Positions 12,628 to 19,465 of a stretch of DNA of 19,465 nucleotides are shown in pieces. The notes below the pieces were generated by a model. That model had not been told where the DNA came from and did not search any database. It saw only the letters and a program-made list of their open reading frames with translations. The translations under genes and the position numbers were made by a program. Every line of letters starts with the position of its first letter. Position 1 is the first letter of the stretch. This DNA is from Clostridium_T sp040217795 (GTDB lineage: Bacteria; Bacillota; Clostridia; Clostridiales; Clostridiaceae). The DNA is taken from positions 1-19,465 of the forward strand of contig JBEHWK010000064.1 of NCBI GenBank assembly GCA_040217795.1. The letters run 5' to 3'.

Positions 12628-15312
12628 ATGAAGTATGTATTAAAGAAGGGTTGTTTAAAGCAGTCTGCATATAGTAAAAATAATATTGCTGCAAAGGTTA
12701 ATGATGATATAAGCCAATGCAGCAGGGAGGAGATTATTAATGAATTAATGCAGCTTCGAAAACGCAGCATGGAACTGGAGGAACATTTAAGGGGAAAACA
12801 CAATACTGATTTGAATTTTCACGTTAACGACTTTACTTATCCGATGGATGAACAAGTTTATGAAAATATTTCCGGGTCAATGAGTAAGGGAATTGATGCA
12901 GAAGAAACATATGAAAAAACACAAGTGGAAAAGGAATATGTAAAAAGAAAAGAATTAGAAGTCATATTGGATGCTATACCTTCAGCCATATTTATTGTTG
13001 ATGCCGCAGATGGCAGGATATCATATATAAACAAGCGGGGTATGGATCTTTATGGAGTTAACTATGTTGGATTTGATTTGGAAGAACACCTCTCTGAAAT
13101 AAAAGTTTTAAAATTGGATGGGACACCTTACCTTCCTGAAGATATTCCTTTAAATTGCTCATTAAAAATGGGTAAGGTAATACGTAATAAAGAGATGATA
13201 ATGGAAAATTCCAATGGCATACGTACACCTGTATCTGTCAGTTCTGCACCTTTATTTAATTCACATGGAAGCATAACAAAGGCAATTGTTATATTTGAAG
13301 ATATAAGTGAACATAAACAGATGGAATATAAGCTCAGAGAGAGCGAGGAACGATTCCATGTACTTGTTGATTCTATTTCACAAACTGTATGGGAAACTGA
13401 TGCTGAAGGAGCTGTGGTTGAAGATTCGCCAAGCTGGAGGGCTTATACAGGGCAGACCTTCGAAGAAGTGGTCAATTATGGATGGACTAATGTCATTCAC
13501 CCGGATGACCGGGAGTATGCCATGAGCAGCTGGCTTAGATGTATTGCTGGAAACACTAATGTCAGTGACGAGTATCGTATAAAAGGACCAAATGGTGAAT
13601 GGAGATGGACAAATGTTATAGCAGCACCTATTCATGATTGTGAAGGAAGAATAATAAAATGGGTTGGTATGAACATTGATATTACTCAGCGCAAGGAAGC
13701 AGAAGAGGCACTTCGTGCCAGTGAAGAAAAGTTAAGTATAATTCTTAACAATTCCCGAGACGGCATTAACATGTTTGATTTGACTACAGGACGGTATATT
13801 TATATGAATCCGGCACAGGTAGAGATGACAGGTTATGACATGGAGGAAATTAACAATGCCTCGCTTGAGGAGGCAAATAATTTAGTGCATCCTGATGACC
13901 TTAAGATGGTTGTTGTACAACAAAAACTGGCGGCTGCCGGAATGGGTTCATATTTCGAGACCAAATACCGATGGAAGGTTAAAAATGGTGAGTACAGATG
14001 GTTTAGCGACAGACATCAGCTTGTGAGAAATGCTCAGGGACAACCTGTAGCATTGGTTGGTATCAGTCGCGATATTACGGAACAGGTAAAAAAAGATGAA
14101 TTAATAAGAATGCAGAAAAATGAGCTGGAAGCTATTATAGATAATCTTGACTTATGTTATGCAAGAATTTCTTTCCCTGACTTTAAACTTAATTATATGA
14201 ACCATACAGCTTATGATAAATTAATATATGCTAACAGGCAGTTAGGATCATTATCTCATATCATAGGAGAAAATTTTTTTGAAATAAGCAAGTTCACAAC
14301 TGAGGAAATGAACACAGTAAAAACTGGCATAGAGGCGTTAAAACATAGAAAGAGCAGCCACTTTAATTATAAGAAAGCATTTCTTGCTAAAGGAAAAGAG
14401 TGGTTTTTTAAAATTATGTTTCAGCCTTTATTTGATATGAACCATGATGTTAAAGAGATAGTTGCTGTTGCAATAGATATGACAGACGAAGTAAAAGCCA
14501 AAAATAATATGGAAAAAACACTAAAGGTTCAGGATGAGATATTTGCCAATGTATCTCATGAGCTTAAAACTCCGCTGAATGTAATTTTCAGCACAAACCA
14601 GCTCCTTGAATTCTATTTGAAAAACAACTCTTTTGAATCTAATAAGGAAAAGTTTATTAAAAGCATAGATATTATTAAGCAAAACTGTTATAGATTTACA
14701 AAGCTTATCAATAATATAGTGGATATATCGAAAATAGATTCAGGATTTTTCAGGCTGCACATGGTTAATGAAAATATAGTTGAGGTTATTGAAAATATTG
14801 TCCAATCAGTATCAACTTATGTTGAGGGAAAAGGAATAAATATTATTTTTGACACAGATACAGAAGAAAAGATTATTGCCTGTGATCCTGAAAAGATTGA
14901 GAGAATTATTCTGAATATTGTTTCAAACGCAGTTAAATTTACAAATCCAGGGGGCACCATATTTGTAAACTTAATTGATAAATATGATTCCGTTGAAATA
15001 GAGATAAAGGATACGGGTATAGGAATTGACAAGAAAGATCTTGATAATATTTTCAAAAGATTTCATCAGGTAGATAAGACCCTTTCCCGTAATTCTGAAG
15101 GCACCGGAATTGGATTGACTCTTGTAAAATCTATTGTTGAACTTCATGGAGGAAACATAACTGTGGATAGCCTGGTGGGGGAGGGAACTACATTTAGAAT
15201 AGAACTTCCTGCAAGGATTGTAGAAAATTCGAATGCTATTGAAAAAATCAAGCCGATGAACAGTAAAATTGAGCTGATTAATATTGAATTTTCTGATATA
15301 TATTCGATTTGA
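12628..15312 (+). CDS. Soluble multi-PAS sensor histidine kinase
   Basis: An 894-residue orphan kinase without membrane segments. The first 100 residues are charged and partly coiled-coil. Four PAS-type sensor domains follow at about 110-230, 240-352, 367-483 and 497-622; the second and third end in typical PAC segments (MNIDITQRKEAEE; GISRDITEQ). The HisKA domain contains the phospho-accepting H644 in VSHELKTP. The HATPase has the N-box LNIVSNAVKF (N763), G1 DTGIGI (795-800) and G2 GTGIGL (825-830). No receiver domain or response-regulator gene is present. In Clostridia such orphan PAS kinases often feed Spo0A, but this one's partner is unknown. The tail ends in NIEFSDIYSI, shared with the next kinase. 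ATG 12628 has AGAGGT upstream. Confidence 0.92.
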   Translation: MKYVLKKGCLKQSAYSKNNIAAKVNDDISQCSREEIINELMQLRKRSMELEEHLRGKHNTDLNFHVNDFTYPMDEQVYENISGSMSKGIDAEETYEKTQVEKEYVKRKELEVILDAIPSAIFIVDAADGRISYINKRGMDLYGVNYVGFDLEEHLSEIKVLKLDGTPYLPEDIPLNCSLKMGKVIRNKEMIMENSNGIRTPVSVSSAPLFNSHGSITKAIVIFEDISEHKQMEYKLRESEERFHVLVDSISQTVWETDAEGAVVEDSPSWRAYTGQTFEEVVNYGWTNVIHPDDREYAMSSWLRCIAGNTNVSDEYRIKGPNGEWRWTNVIAAPIHDCEGRIIKWVGMNIDITQRKEAEEALRASEEKLSIILNNSRDGINMFDLTTGRYIYMNPAQVEMTGYDMEEINNASLEEANNLVHPDDLKMVVVQQKLAAAGMGSYFETKYRWKVKNGEYRWFSDRHQLVRNAQGQPVALVGISRDITEQVKKDELIRMQKNELEAIIDNLDLCYARISFPDFKLNYMNHTAYDKLIYANRQLGSLSHIIGENFFEISKFTTEEMNTVKTGIEALKHRKSSHFNYKKAFLAKGKEWFFKIMFQPLFDMNHDVKEIVAVAIDMTDEVKAKNNMEKTLKVQDEIFANVSHELKTPLNVIFSTNQLLEFYLKNNSFESNKEKFIKSIDIIKQNCYRFTKLINNIVDISKIDSGFFRLHMVNENIVEVIENIVQSVSTYVEGKGINIIFDTDTEEKIIACDPEKIERIILNIVSNAVKFTNPGGTIFVNLIDKYDSVEIEIKDTGIGIDKKDLDNIFKRFHQVDKTLSRNSEGTGIGLTLVKSIVELHGGNITVDSLVGEGTTFRIELPARIVENSNAIEKIKPMNSKIELINIEFSDIYSI

Positions 15313-15345
15313 TTATTTACAACTAAGTTACTTATGGAAGATTAA

Positions 15346-15385
15346 GATGAAAGAACCTGGAGGCAACTCCGGGTTGTTCTATTTT
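15346..15385 (+). terminator. Terminator after the first kinase gene (repeat copy 2)
   Basis: GATGAAAGAACCTGGAG matches the 5' arm of the molybdenum operon terminator exactly. The 3' arm (CTCCGGGTTGTTC) has drifted, leaving about nine pairs including a G-T wobble, closed by a GCAA loop and followed by ATTTT. It lies 33 nt after the kinase stop. Confidence 0.65.
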
Positions 15386-15386
15386 G

Positions 15387-15507
15387 CAGTTACAATTGGA
15401 TAAGCGAATGGATGAAATAAGAAAAAATTGGTTGTCTCAATGAAATGTCGGAAGCAGAAGAATGTGACTATACTTTTAAGTATACTACAGGGGTTTTAAA
15501 AAAATAA
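15387..15507 (+). pseudogene. Possible frameshifted protein relic between the kinase genes
   Basis: Directly after the terminator a frame reads QLQLDKRMDEIRKNWLSQ and stops at TGA 15441. A second frame overlapping it continues with LNEMSEAEECDYTFKYTTGV and stops at TAA 15505. Both pieces have protein-like, charged composition unlike random AT-rich spacer, and together they look like one short coding tail broken by a single frameshift. There is no start site and no family is recognised. Chance cannot be excluded. Confidence 0.3.
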
Positions 15508-15513
15508 ATGTAC

Positions 15514-15522
15514 TGATATAAT
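15514..15522 (+). promoter_or_regulatory. Extended -10 promoter of the second kinase gene
   Basis: TGATATAAT is an extended -10 element with a perfect TATAAT (15517-15522). The -35 position holds only TTTTAA. The start codon is 61 nt downstream, so the gene has its own promoter behind the terminator of the first kinase. Confidence 0.5.
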
Positions 15523-15583
15523 TATTCAGATGCTTATATTATTAGCGTTGCATCATTTTTACATAAAAAGGGGTACTTGGAAA

Positions 15584-17335
15584 ATGGTTGATTTTAAGGA
15601 ATTAATAAACATTGAATCATTAAAAAAAATTGCTGAAAATATGCATGCAATTACAGGCATTGCTATTGCACTTACTCATACTGATGGGACAATCGAGTTT
15701 GTCGTTGGACATCATGATATATGCAATAGATTTCACAGGGTAAATTCAATTACATGTAATCGTTGTCTGATTAGTGATAAATATGGTAATGAACATGCCG
15801 GAGAAGGTGAATGTATAGCTTATAAATGTTTAAATAATATGAGGGATATTGTAATACCTATTTTTATCTCAGGTATTCATATAGCTTCAATTGTCATCGG
15901 GCAATTTTTTTATGATGATGAAGTCATAGATATAGAGTATTTTCGTGCACAGGCACAAGAATTTGGATTTAATGAAAAAGAATATCTGGAAACATTAAGT
16001 AAAGTACCTGTTTTTTCAAAAGAAAAAGTTAAACATATAATAGAATTTTTTAAAGGATTTGTTAGTACATTAGCTGAAAGTGGGTTAAGGCAGCTGGAGT
16101 ATAAAAATTCTCAGAGGGAGCTTGAAAAAAGCCAGAAGTATCTAAACAAAATTTTTAATTCAGTGAATGAGGCGATAATACTTCATGATTTTGATGGGAA
16201 TATAATTGATGTAAATAGCACTGCTGTTAGCCTATATGGTTATTCTTACGAAGAATTTATGGATATGAATATAAATAATCTTATTCCGGAAAACTCACCT
16301 GATAATCTGAAAAAATTGTTAAATAATCAGGAAGAATTATTAAATAAACAGAAAAAGGATAATGATCCATTGATAATAGAATGTATTGCGATGGATAAAA
16401 ATAATAATGAATTTTGGGTTGAGGGAAATAGCCATATTGTAATGATTAATGAGGATGCTGCTGTTTTAGCAACTATCAGAAATATTACAGAGAGAAAACA
16501 AGCTGAATTAGCATCAAAAAATGAAGCTTTGGAATTAGAAAAATTAAGGACAGAGTTTTTTGCTAACATTTCTCATGAATTAAGAACTCCTCTAAATATA
16601 ATATTAGGTTCAGTAAAAGTTATTTCTATGAATCTTGAAAAAGAAAGTATAGATAGAGAAAAAATCTTTAATATCATTAACACCCAGAAACAGAATTGCT
16701 TCAGATTGCTAAGGTTAATTAACAATCTTATTGATTCAACTAAGATAGATGCAGGATATTTTGAACCTAATATGGTGAATTGTAATATAGTTAATATAGT
16801 TGAAGAAATTACCTTATCTGCTGTTGAGTACATAAAAAGTAATCATTTAAATCTTACATTCGATACTGATATAGAAGAAAAGATAATAGCTTCCGATTTA
16901 GATAAAGTGGAAAGGATAATACTTAATATCTTGTCCAACGCTGTTAAATTTACAAATTCAGGTGGAAATATATTTGTAAATATATACGATGGGGAAGAAT
17001 TTGTTACTATTACCATTGAAGATACTGGTATAGGGATAAATAAGGATAAACTAGATATAATATTTGATAGATTTAGACAAGTAGACCGTTCTTTTACAAG
17101 AAATCATGAGGGAAGTGGAATAGGATTATCTCTTGTAAAATCCCTGGTTGAAATGCAAGGGGGTACAATCTTTGCAGAAAGTAAATATGGAGTTGGAACT
17201 AAGTTTACCATAAAGCTTCCGGTTAAGCTGATAGATGATAGCAAAAATAATGAAAATGTTAAGTTACTTGGCAATAATTTGAATAGTCATGTAGAAAAAA
17301 TAGAAATTGAATTTTCAGATATATATACGTTGTAG
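15584..17335 (+). CDS. PocR-PAS sensor histidine kinase
   Basis: A 583-residue soluble kinase. The N-terminal part (about 1-165) is a PocR-type ligand domain: it opens DFKELINIESLKKIAENM and has the family's spaced cysteines (C47, C58, C61, C77, C82) and the VIPIFISGIHIASIVIGQFF strand pair. PocR domains sense small metabolites, as in the propanediol regulator PocR, and the cysteines could also hold metal. A short coiled coil leads to one PAS domain (about 185-305, ending IRNITERKQAE). HisKA has H331 in ISHELRTP. The ATPase carries LNILSNAVKF, DTGIGI and GSGIGL. The catalytic half is clearly paralogous to the preceding kinase and ends in the same motif, EIEFSDIYTL. ATG 15584 is used because AAAAGGGG precedes it and the family starts here; an in-frame ATG at 15530 has no ribosome binding site. 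No response regulator is nearby. Confidence 0.9.
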   Translation: MVDFKELINIESLKKIAENMHAITGIAIALTHTDGTIEFVVGHHDICNRFHRVNSITCNRCLISDKYGNEHAGEGECIAYKCLNNMRDIVIPIFISGIHIASIVIGQFFYDDEVIDIEYFRAQAQEFGFNEKEYLETLSKVPVFSKEKVKHIIEFFKGFVSTLAESGLRQLEYKNSQRELEKSQKYLNKIFNSVNEAIILHDFDGNIIDVNSTAVSLYGYSYEEFMDMNINNLIPENSPDNLKKLLNNQEELLNKQKKDNDPLIIECIAMDKNNNEFWVEGNSHIVMINEDAAVLATIRNITERKQAELASKNEALELEKLRTEFFANISHELRTPLNIILGSVKVISMNLEKESIDREKIFNIINTQKQNCFRLLRLINNLIDSTKIDAGYFEPNMVNCNIVNIVEEITLSAVEYIKSNHLNLTFDTDIEEKIIASDLDKVERIILNILSNAVKFTNSGGNIFVNIYDGEEFVTITIEDTGIGINKDKLDIIFDRFRQVDRSFTRNHEGSGIGLSLVKSLVEMQGGTIFAESKYGVGTKFTIKLPVKLIDDSKNNENVKLLGNNLNSHVEKIEIEFSDIYTL

Positions 17336-17342
17336 TTTACGA

Positions 17343-17450
17343 TGCTATGAATTACGCCCAAACGGCTTCCATGAAAGTGATCCGCCACACGCCTGTGAAG
17401 AACTTACCAGGAAGGCTATTGAGTCTGCCTGTAACTTTATAAAGTTATAG
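17343..17450 (+). pseudogene. Possible C-terminal relic of a lost gene
   Basis: Eight nt after the kinase stop, one frame reads a protein-like segment containing RPNGFHESDPPHACEELTRK and IESACNFIKL before TAG 17448. The stretch is clearly richer in GC than the flanking DNA, and its composition is that of a folded protein's end. There is no start codon with a ribosome binding site. I do not recognise the family. A good terminator about 100 nt further on could have belonged to the lost gene. A second open frame (31 codons from ATG 17347) overlaps it and looks less natural. Confidence 0.35.
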
Positions 17451-17546
17451 TTTTCTTAAGCTATGAACTAATAATGACTTGAAAATTGGTACAACCTTGT
17501 AATTTATTTTAAAATAAAATTTGAATAATAAAAGAAATTTGAGATG

Positions 17547-17585
17547 AAAGCCTGGGGGTTTACTGACCCCCAGGTTGCTTTTTTT
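17547..17585 (+). terminator. Rho-independent terminator (repeat copy 3)
   Basis: A 9-bp GC-rich stem (CCTGGGGGT 17551-17559, ACCCCCAGG 17566-17574) extends through AAAG/CTTT pairing around a small bulge, followed by a run of seven or more T. The 5' flank GATGAAAG...CCTGG matches the terminators at 8115 and 15346. It lies about 215 nt after the second kinase gene. Confidence 0.9.
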
Positions 17586-17587
17586 CA

Positions 17588-18229
17588 TACTCTCATAATT
17601 CAATACTGGAGCACTCCACTTTTTTCAGAGAATCAAATTAACTCTCTGGAAATATGTCGTCATCCATTGTCATTAACAAAATGATAATAATATGAATTTC
17701 CCAAAATTGCATTTGAATAGAAAACAAGTGGGGTGAGTGAAACATAAAATTTATAAATAATTTATTTGAAAAAATATTATTATTTATAAAAATGCTGAAA
17801 ATGTATTGGTTATCATTGTTAAAGTCACAATGTGATTCGATAGATATTACATATAACATTTGGATTTTGGTGGAATTTTCTGACTTTTATTGGGATGCTT
17901 TGGGACTGTTTTTATATAATTTGTTACATGTGTTCTGCTTTTCTTTAAAGAAAGTAAAATTTTAACCATATAAAAATACTGATTTAACAAAAATGTAAAT
18001 TTTACATAACTAAGTATTGATTTGGGAAAATGTGTGTGGTAGTATTTTTAAAAAATGACAAAATGGTATAAAACATTACAAAAACAAACCAAATGTATTA
18101 AAGGGTGCGGAAATTGTGTAAAAAGTTGTTTAAAACACCGTAAAACATAACAAAATGCACAGAAAGAAATGTACCAAAATCATACAAAGTGCTTATGGGA
18201 GTTTCAATTTAAGAGGAAGGTGGAATAAG
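17588..18229. other. Very AT-rich spacer with upstream signals only
   Basis: No supported gene lies here. A 57-codon frame at 17792-17965 is hydrophobic but has no ribosome binding site. A weak inverted repeat (CAGAGA 17626, TCTCTG 17643) is present. The part from 18045 on is A-rich with repeated AAAACATNACAAAA-type words (near 18070 and 18144). It is probably the long 5' leader of the next gene, given the promoter at 18017-18045. Confidence 0.5.
18017..18045 (+). promoter_or_regulatory. Probable promoter of the Ig-like protein gene
   Basis: TTGATT (18017-18022) is spaced 17 nt from TAGTAT (18040-18045), each four of six to consensus. It would leave a leader of about 180 nt, A-rich and with repeated ACAAAA words, before the start codon at 18230. 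Confidence 0.4.
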
Positions 18230-19129
18230 ATGCGTAAATTACTGATGAAAACTGCTGGAACATTTATCTTTCTTATAACTGTTCTTTTATTTATGGTAAC
18301 TAATTATGCTTATGCGGAAGTGGCTGGTTCTTCTGGCGATATCAAGCCTCTGAACTTCATTTCCTGTACCCTGGAGGACGGAAGCAGGATTAATGGTGCT
18401 GAGATTGCAAACCTCAAGCCGAAATTTACACTTCTGTTTGATAAGAATGTTGTGAATATGCTTGTTTGGGAAAACAACAGGAAGTGTGTAAGCATTTTGT
18501 CTGATAATAATTCCAGTGTTCCCGTAGATGTAAGCAAAATAGATGATACAGTGGATTTCGATCATCGACAGCAAATTTTCGTACAGCCTGTAAATCAACT
18601 GGAGCCGGGCAGGACTTATTATATTAAGGTTTCTCCTGATTTGGTGGCGAAAAATGGAGTTGCTACTCTTGGAGAGACAACTGGTGGACAAGGTGTCACT
18701 ATTTCCTTTAAGACTAAAACAAGTGAAGTAGTCCAGACTGCTGCTCCGGCTGAAGGGAACAATTCTCCTAAGGCTGCTTCGGATCAGCAGGATGAAGTTA
18801 AGACATCAGATAATTCAAAGAAAATAAGTGAGGCGACTGCTTCGGTTGATGCAGACAAAGCAAACATTTGGGATGGCTCAGATAAATCAGAGATTGCAAA
18901 AAGCAGTGAGGTTACAGCTTCTGAGCAGCCAGAAATAAAAGAGAATGCTTCCAAGGATAATCTGCAGGAAGATGGAACATCTGGTACTGATTCGGAACTT
19001 TTGATGGGAAATGTGGATTACAACAGATACATCAGTATATCTATAGCAGTGATTATAGTTCTTTGGATTGTTATTGAGTTTTTTATAAAGAGAAATAAGA
19101 AGCAGGGAAGTAAAAAACTAAAACTTTAG
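18230..19129 (+). CDS. Exported Ig-like (Big_5/SbsA_Ig-type) protein with C-terminal anchor
   Basis: A 299-residue surface protein. A signal peptide (residues 1-29, cleavage after YAYA) is followed by one Ig-like domain of the Big_5/SbsA_Ig kind (about 36-163). Its hallmarks are KPKFTLLFDKNV (63-74), LEPGRTYYIKVSPDLVAKNG (124-143) and TISFKTK. A Ser/Thr/Glu/Asp-rich, low-complexity linker (164-258) leads to a transmembrane helix (about 268-287) and a lysine-rich cytoplasmic tail. The protein is thus tethered to the membrane with its Ig domain outside. ATG 18230 is chosen for AGGAAGGTGG upstream; the frame stays open to 18155 without such a site. Another exported protein gene begins 12 nt later, so they form one unit. 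Its binding partner is unknown. Confidence 0.75.
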   Translation: MRKLLMKTAGTFIFLITVLLFMVTNYAYAEVAGSSGDIKPLNFISCTLEDGSRINGAEIANLKPKFTLLFDKNVVNMLVWENNRKCVSILSDNNSSVPVDVSKIDDTVDFDHRQQIFVQPVNQLEPGRTYYIKVSPDLVAKNGVATLGETTGGQGVTISFKTKTSEVVQTAAPAEGNNSPKAASDQQDEVKTSDNSKKISEATASVDADKANIWDGSDKSEIAKSSEVTASEQPEIKENASKDNLQEDGTSGTDSELLMGNVDYNRYISISIAVIIVLWIVIEFFIKRNKKQGSKKLKL

Positions 19130-19141
19130 AATAAGGAGATT

Positions 19142-19465
19142 ATGAATGTGAAAAAAAGATTAATCATAAGTTCAGTGATTATAGTGATGCTCACAGCTGC
19201 TTCATATTTGACAGAAGTGATAGTAACCAGGCAAGGTATAAGTTCAGCCAAAATAATAAAGATAACGGAAAAGGATAAGGTGGTTGCATATGTCAGTGCA
19301 GAAATATTAAAGCAACTGGTGGAACAGAATCATCAGCAGGATGAAATGTACTCAGGACCATCATTGCTTCTGACGTTGAATGCAGCAGGTGCAGGAAGAT
19401 TTCAGCAGATTGAGGTTAAAGGTCAGAATGATTCAGTCATTTTAAATAAAAAGGATATAAAGGAT
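19142..19465 (+). CDS. Exported protein, N-terminal part only (cut by window end)
   Basis: The frame is open from ATG 19142 to the window end (108 codons visible). AAGGAG lies 3 nt before this ATG; GTG 19148 has better spacing (9 nt) and may be the true start. A hydrophobic segment (about 5-23) acts as signal or anchor, so the rest is extracytoplasmic. The segment GPSLLLTLNAAGAGRFQQIE followed by SVILNKKDIKD recalls the region of sulfite-oxidase-like molybdopterin-binding domains (GxSLxxxLxxAG...VTxxxxDG...LxxxDI). This is weak and the defining cysteine region is not in view. It is co-transcribed with the Ig-like protein, 12 nt upstream. Confidence 0.6.
   Translation, partial: MNVKKRLIISSVIIVMLTAASYLTEVIVTRQGISSAKIIKITEKDKVVAYVSAEILKQLVEQNHQQDEMYSGPSLLLTLNAAGAGRFQQIEVKGQNDSVILNKKDIKD

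Noticed and set aside
17638..17859. 73-codon minus-strand frame
   Set aside because: It has Ile/Asn/Phe-rich composition typical of AT-rich noise, with no ribosome binding site or family likeness.
17792..17965. 57-codon hydrophobic + strand frame
   Set aside because: No ribosome binding site precedes it, and such frames are expected by chance in very AT-rich DNA.
18045..18170. CRISPR-like or iteron-like repeats in the A-rich leader
   Set aside because: The AAAACATNACAAAA words are only two imperfect copies, with no regular spacing or spacers.

Overview
The window comes from an AT-rich, low-GC genome. Strong purine-rich ribosome binding sites, TTGNNN/TATAAT promoters, orphan PAS histidine kinases and Fe-S/molybdenum genes all suggest an anaerobic Firmicute of class Clostridia. 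Every confident gene is on the + strand. No rRNA, tRNA, CRISPR array, insertion sequence or phage gene was seen.

Region 1 (about 1-8160) is a tightly packed operon for molybdenum (or tungsten) acquisition and molybdenum cofactor (Moco) synthesis. It opens with an FmdE-like protein carrying a C-terminal zinc ribbon and a DUF4213/DUF364 protein. A FecCD/BtuC-type ABC importer follows (permease, ATPase, lipoprotein), a type II importer and not the usual ModABC. Next come a TrmO-like protein, MoeA, MoaA, MoaC and a small MOSC-domain protein. Many junctions overlap by 1-16 nt. Between moeA and moaA lies what looks like the last ~29 codons of a lost mogA/moaB gene. The operon ends at a perfect 18-bp hairpin terminator that contains the last stop codon. 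Genes for MoaD, MoaE and MobA are not in this window.

Region 2 (8160-9980) holds a LacI-type regulator with no obvious sugar genes beside it. After it comes a small transcription unit: a near-consensus promoter overlapped by a 20-bp dyad, a 30-residue membrane peptide with a strong ribosome binding site, and a terminator.

Region 3 (9980-12450) is a three-gene membrane redox cluster: a DsbD/CcdA-like (TauE/SafE-type) protein with a cysteine pair, a NapH/NosR-like polyferredoxin, and a small exported protein with two cysteines and a calcium-loop-like motif. The arrangement fits a path carrying electrons from the cytoplasm to thiols outside the membrane; this is inference. Nested inverted repeats lie upstream.

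Region 4 (12450-17600) has two soluble histidine kinases with closely related catalytic halves and the same C-terminal tail (IEFSDIY). Their sensor halves differ: four PAS domains in one, a PocR-type ligand domain plus one PAS in the other. No response regulator is present. Two short protein-like relics follow the kinase genes. Three related terminator hairpins sharing a GATGAAAG...CCTGG core occur at about 8115, 15346 and 17543.

Region 5 (17600-19465) is a very AT-rich spacer, then an exported Ig-like (Big_5/SbsA_Ig type) membrane-anchored protein, then the start of a second exported protein cut by the window end.
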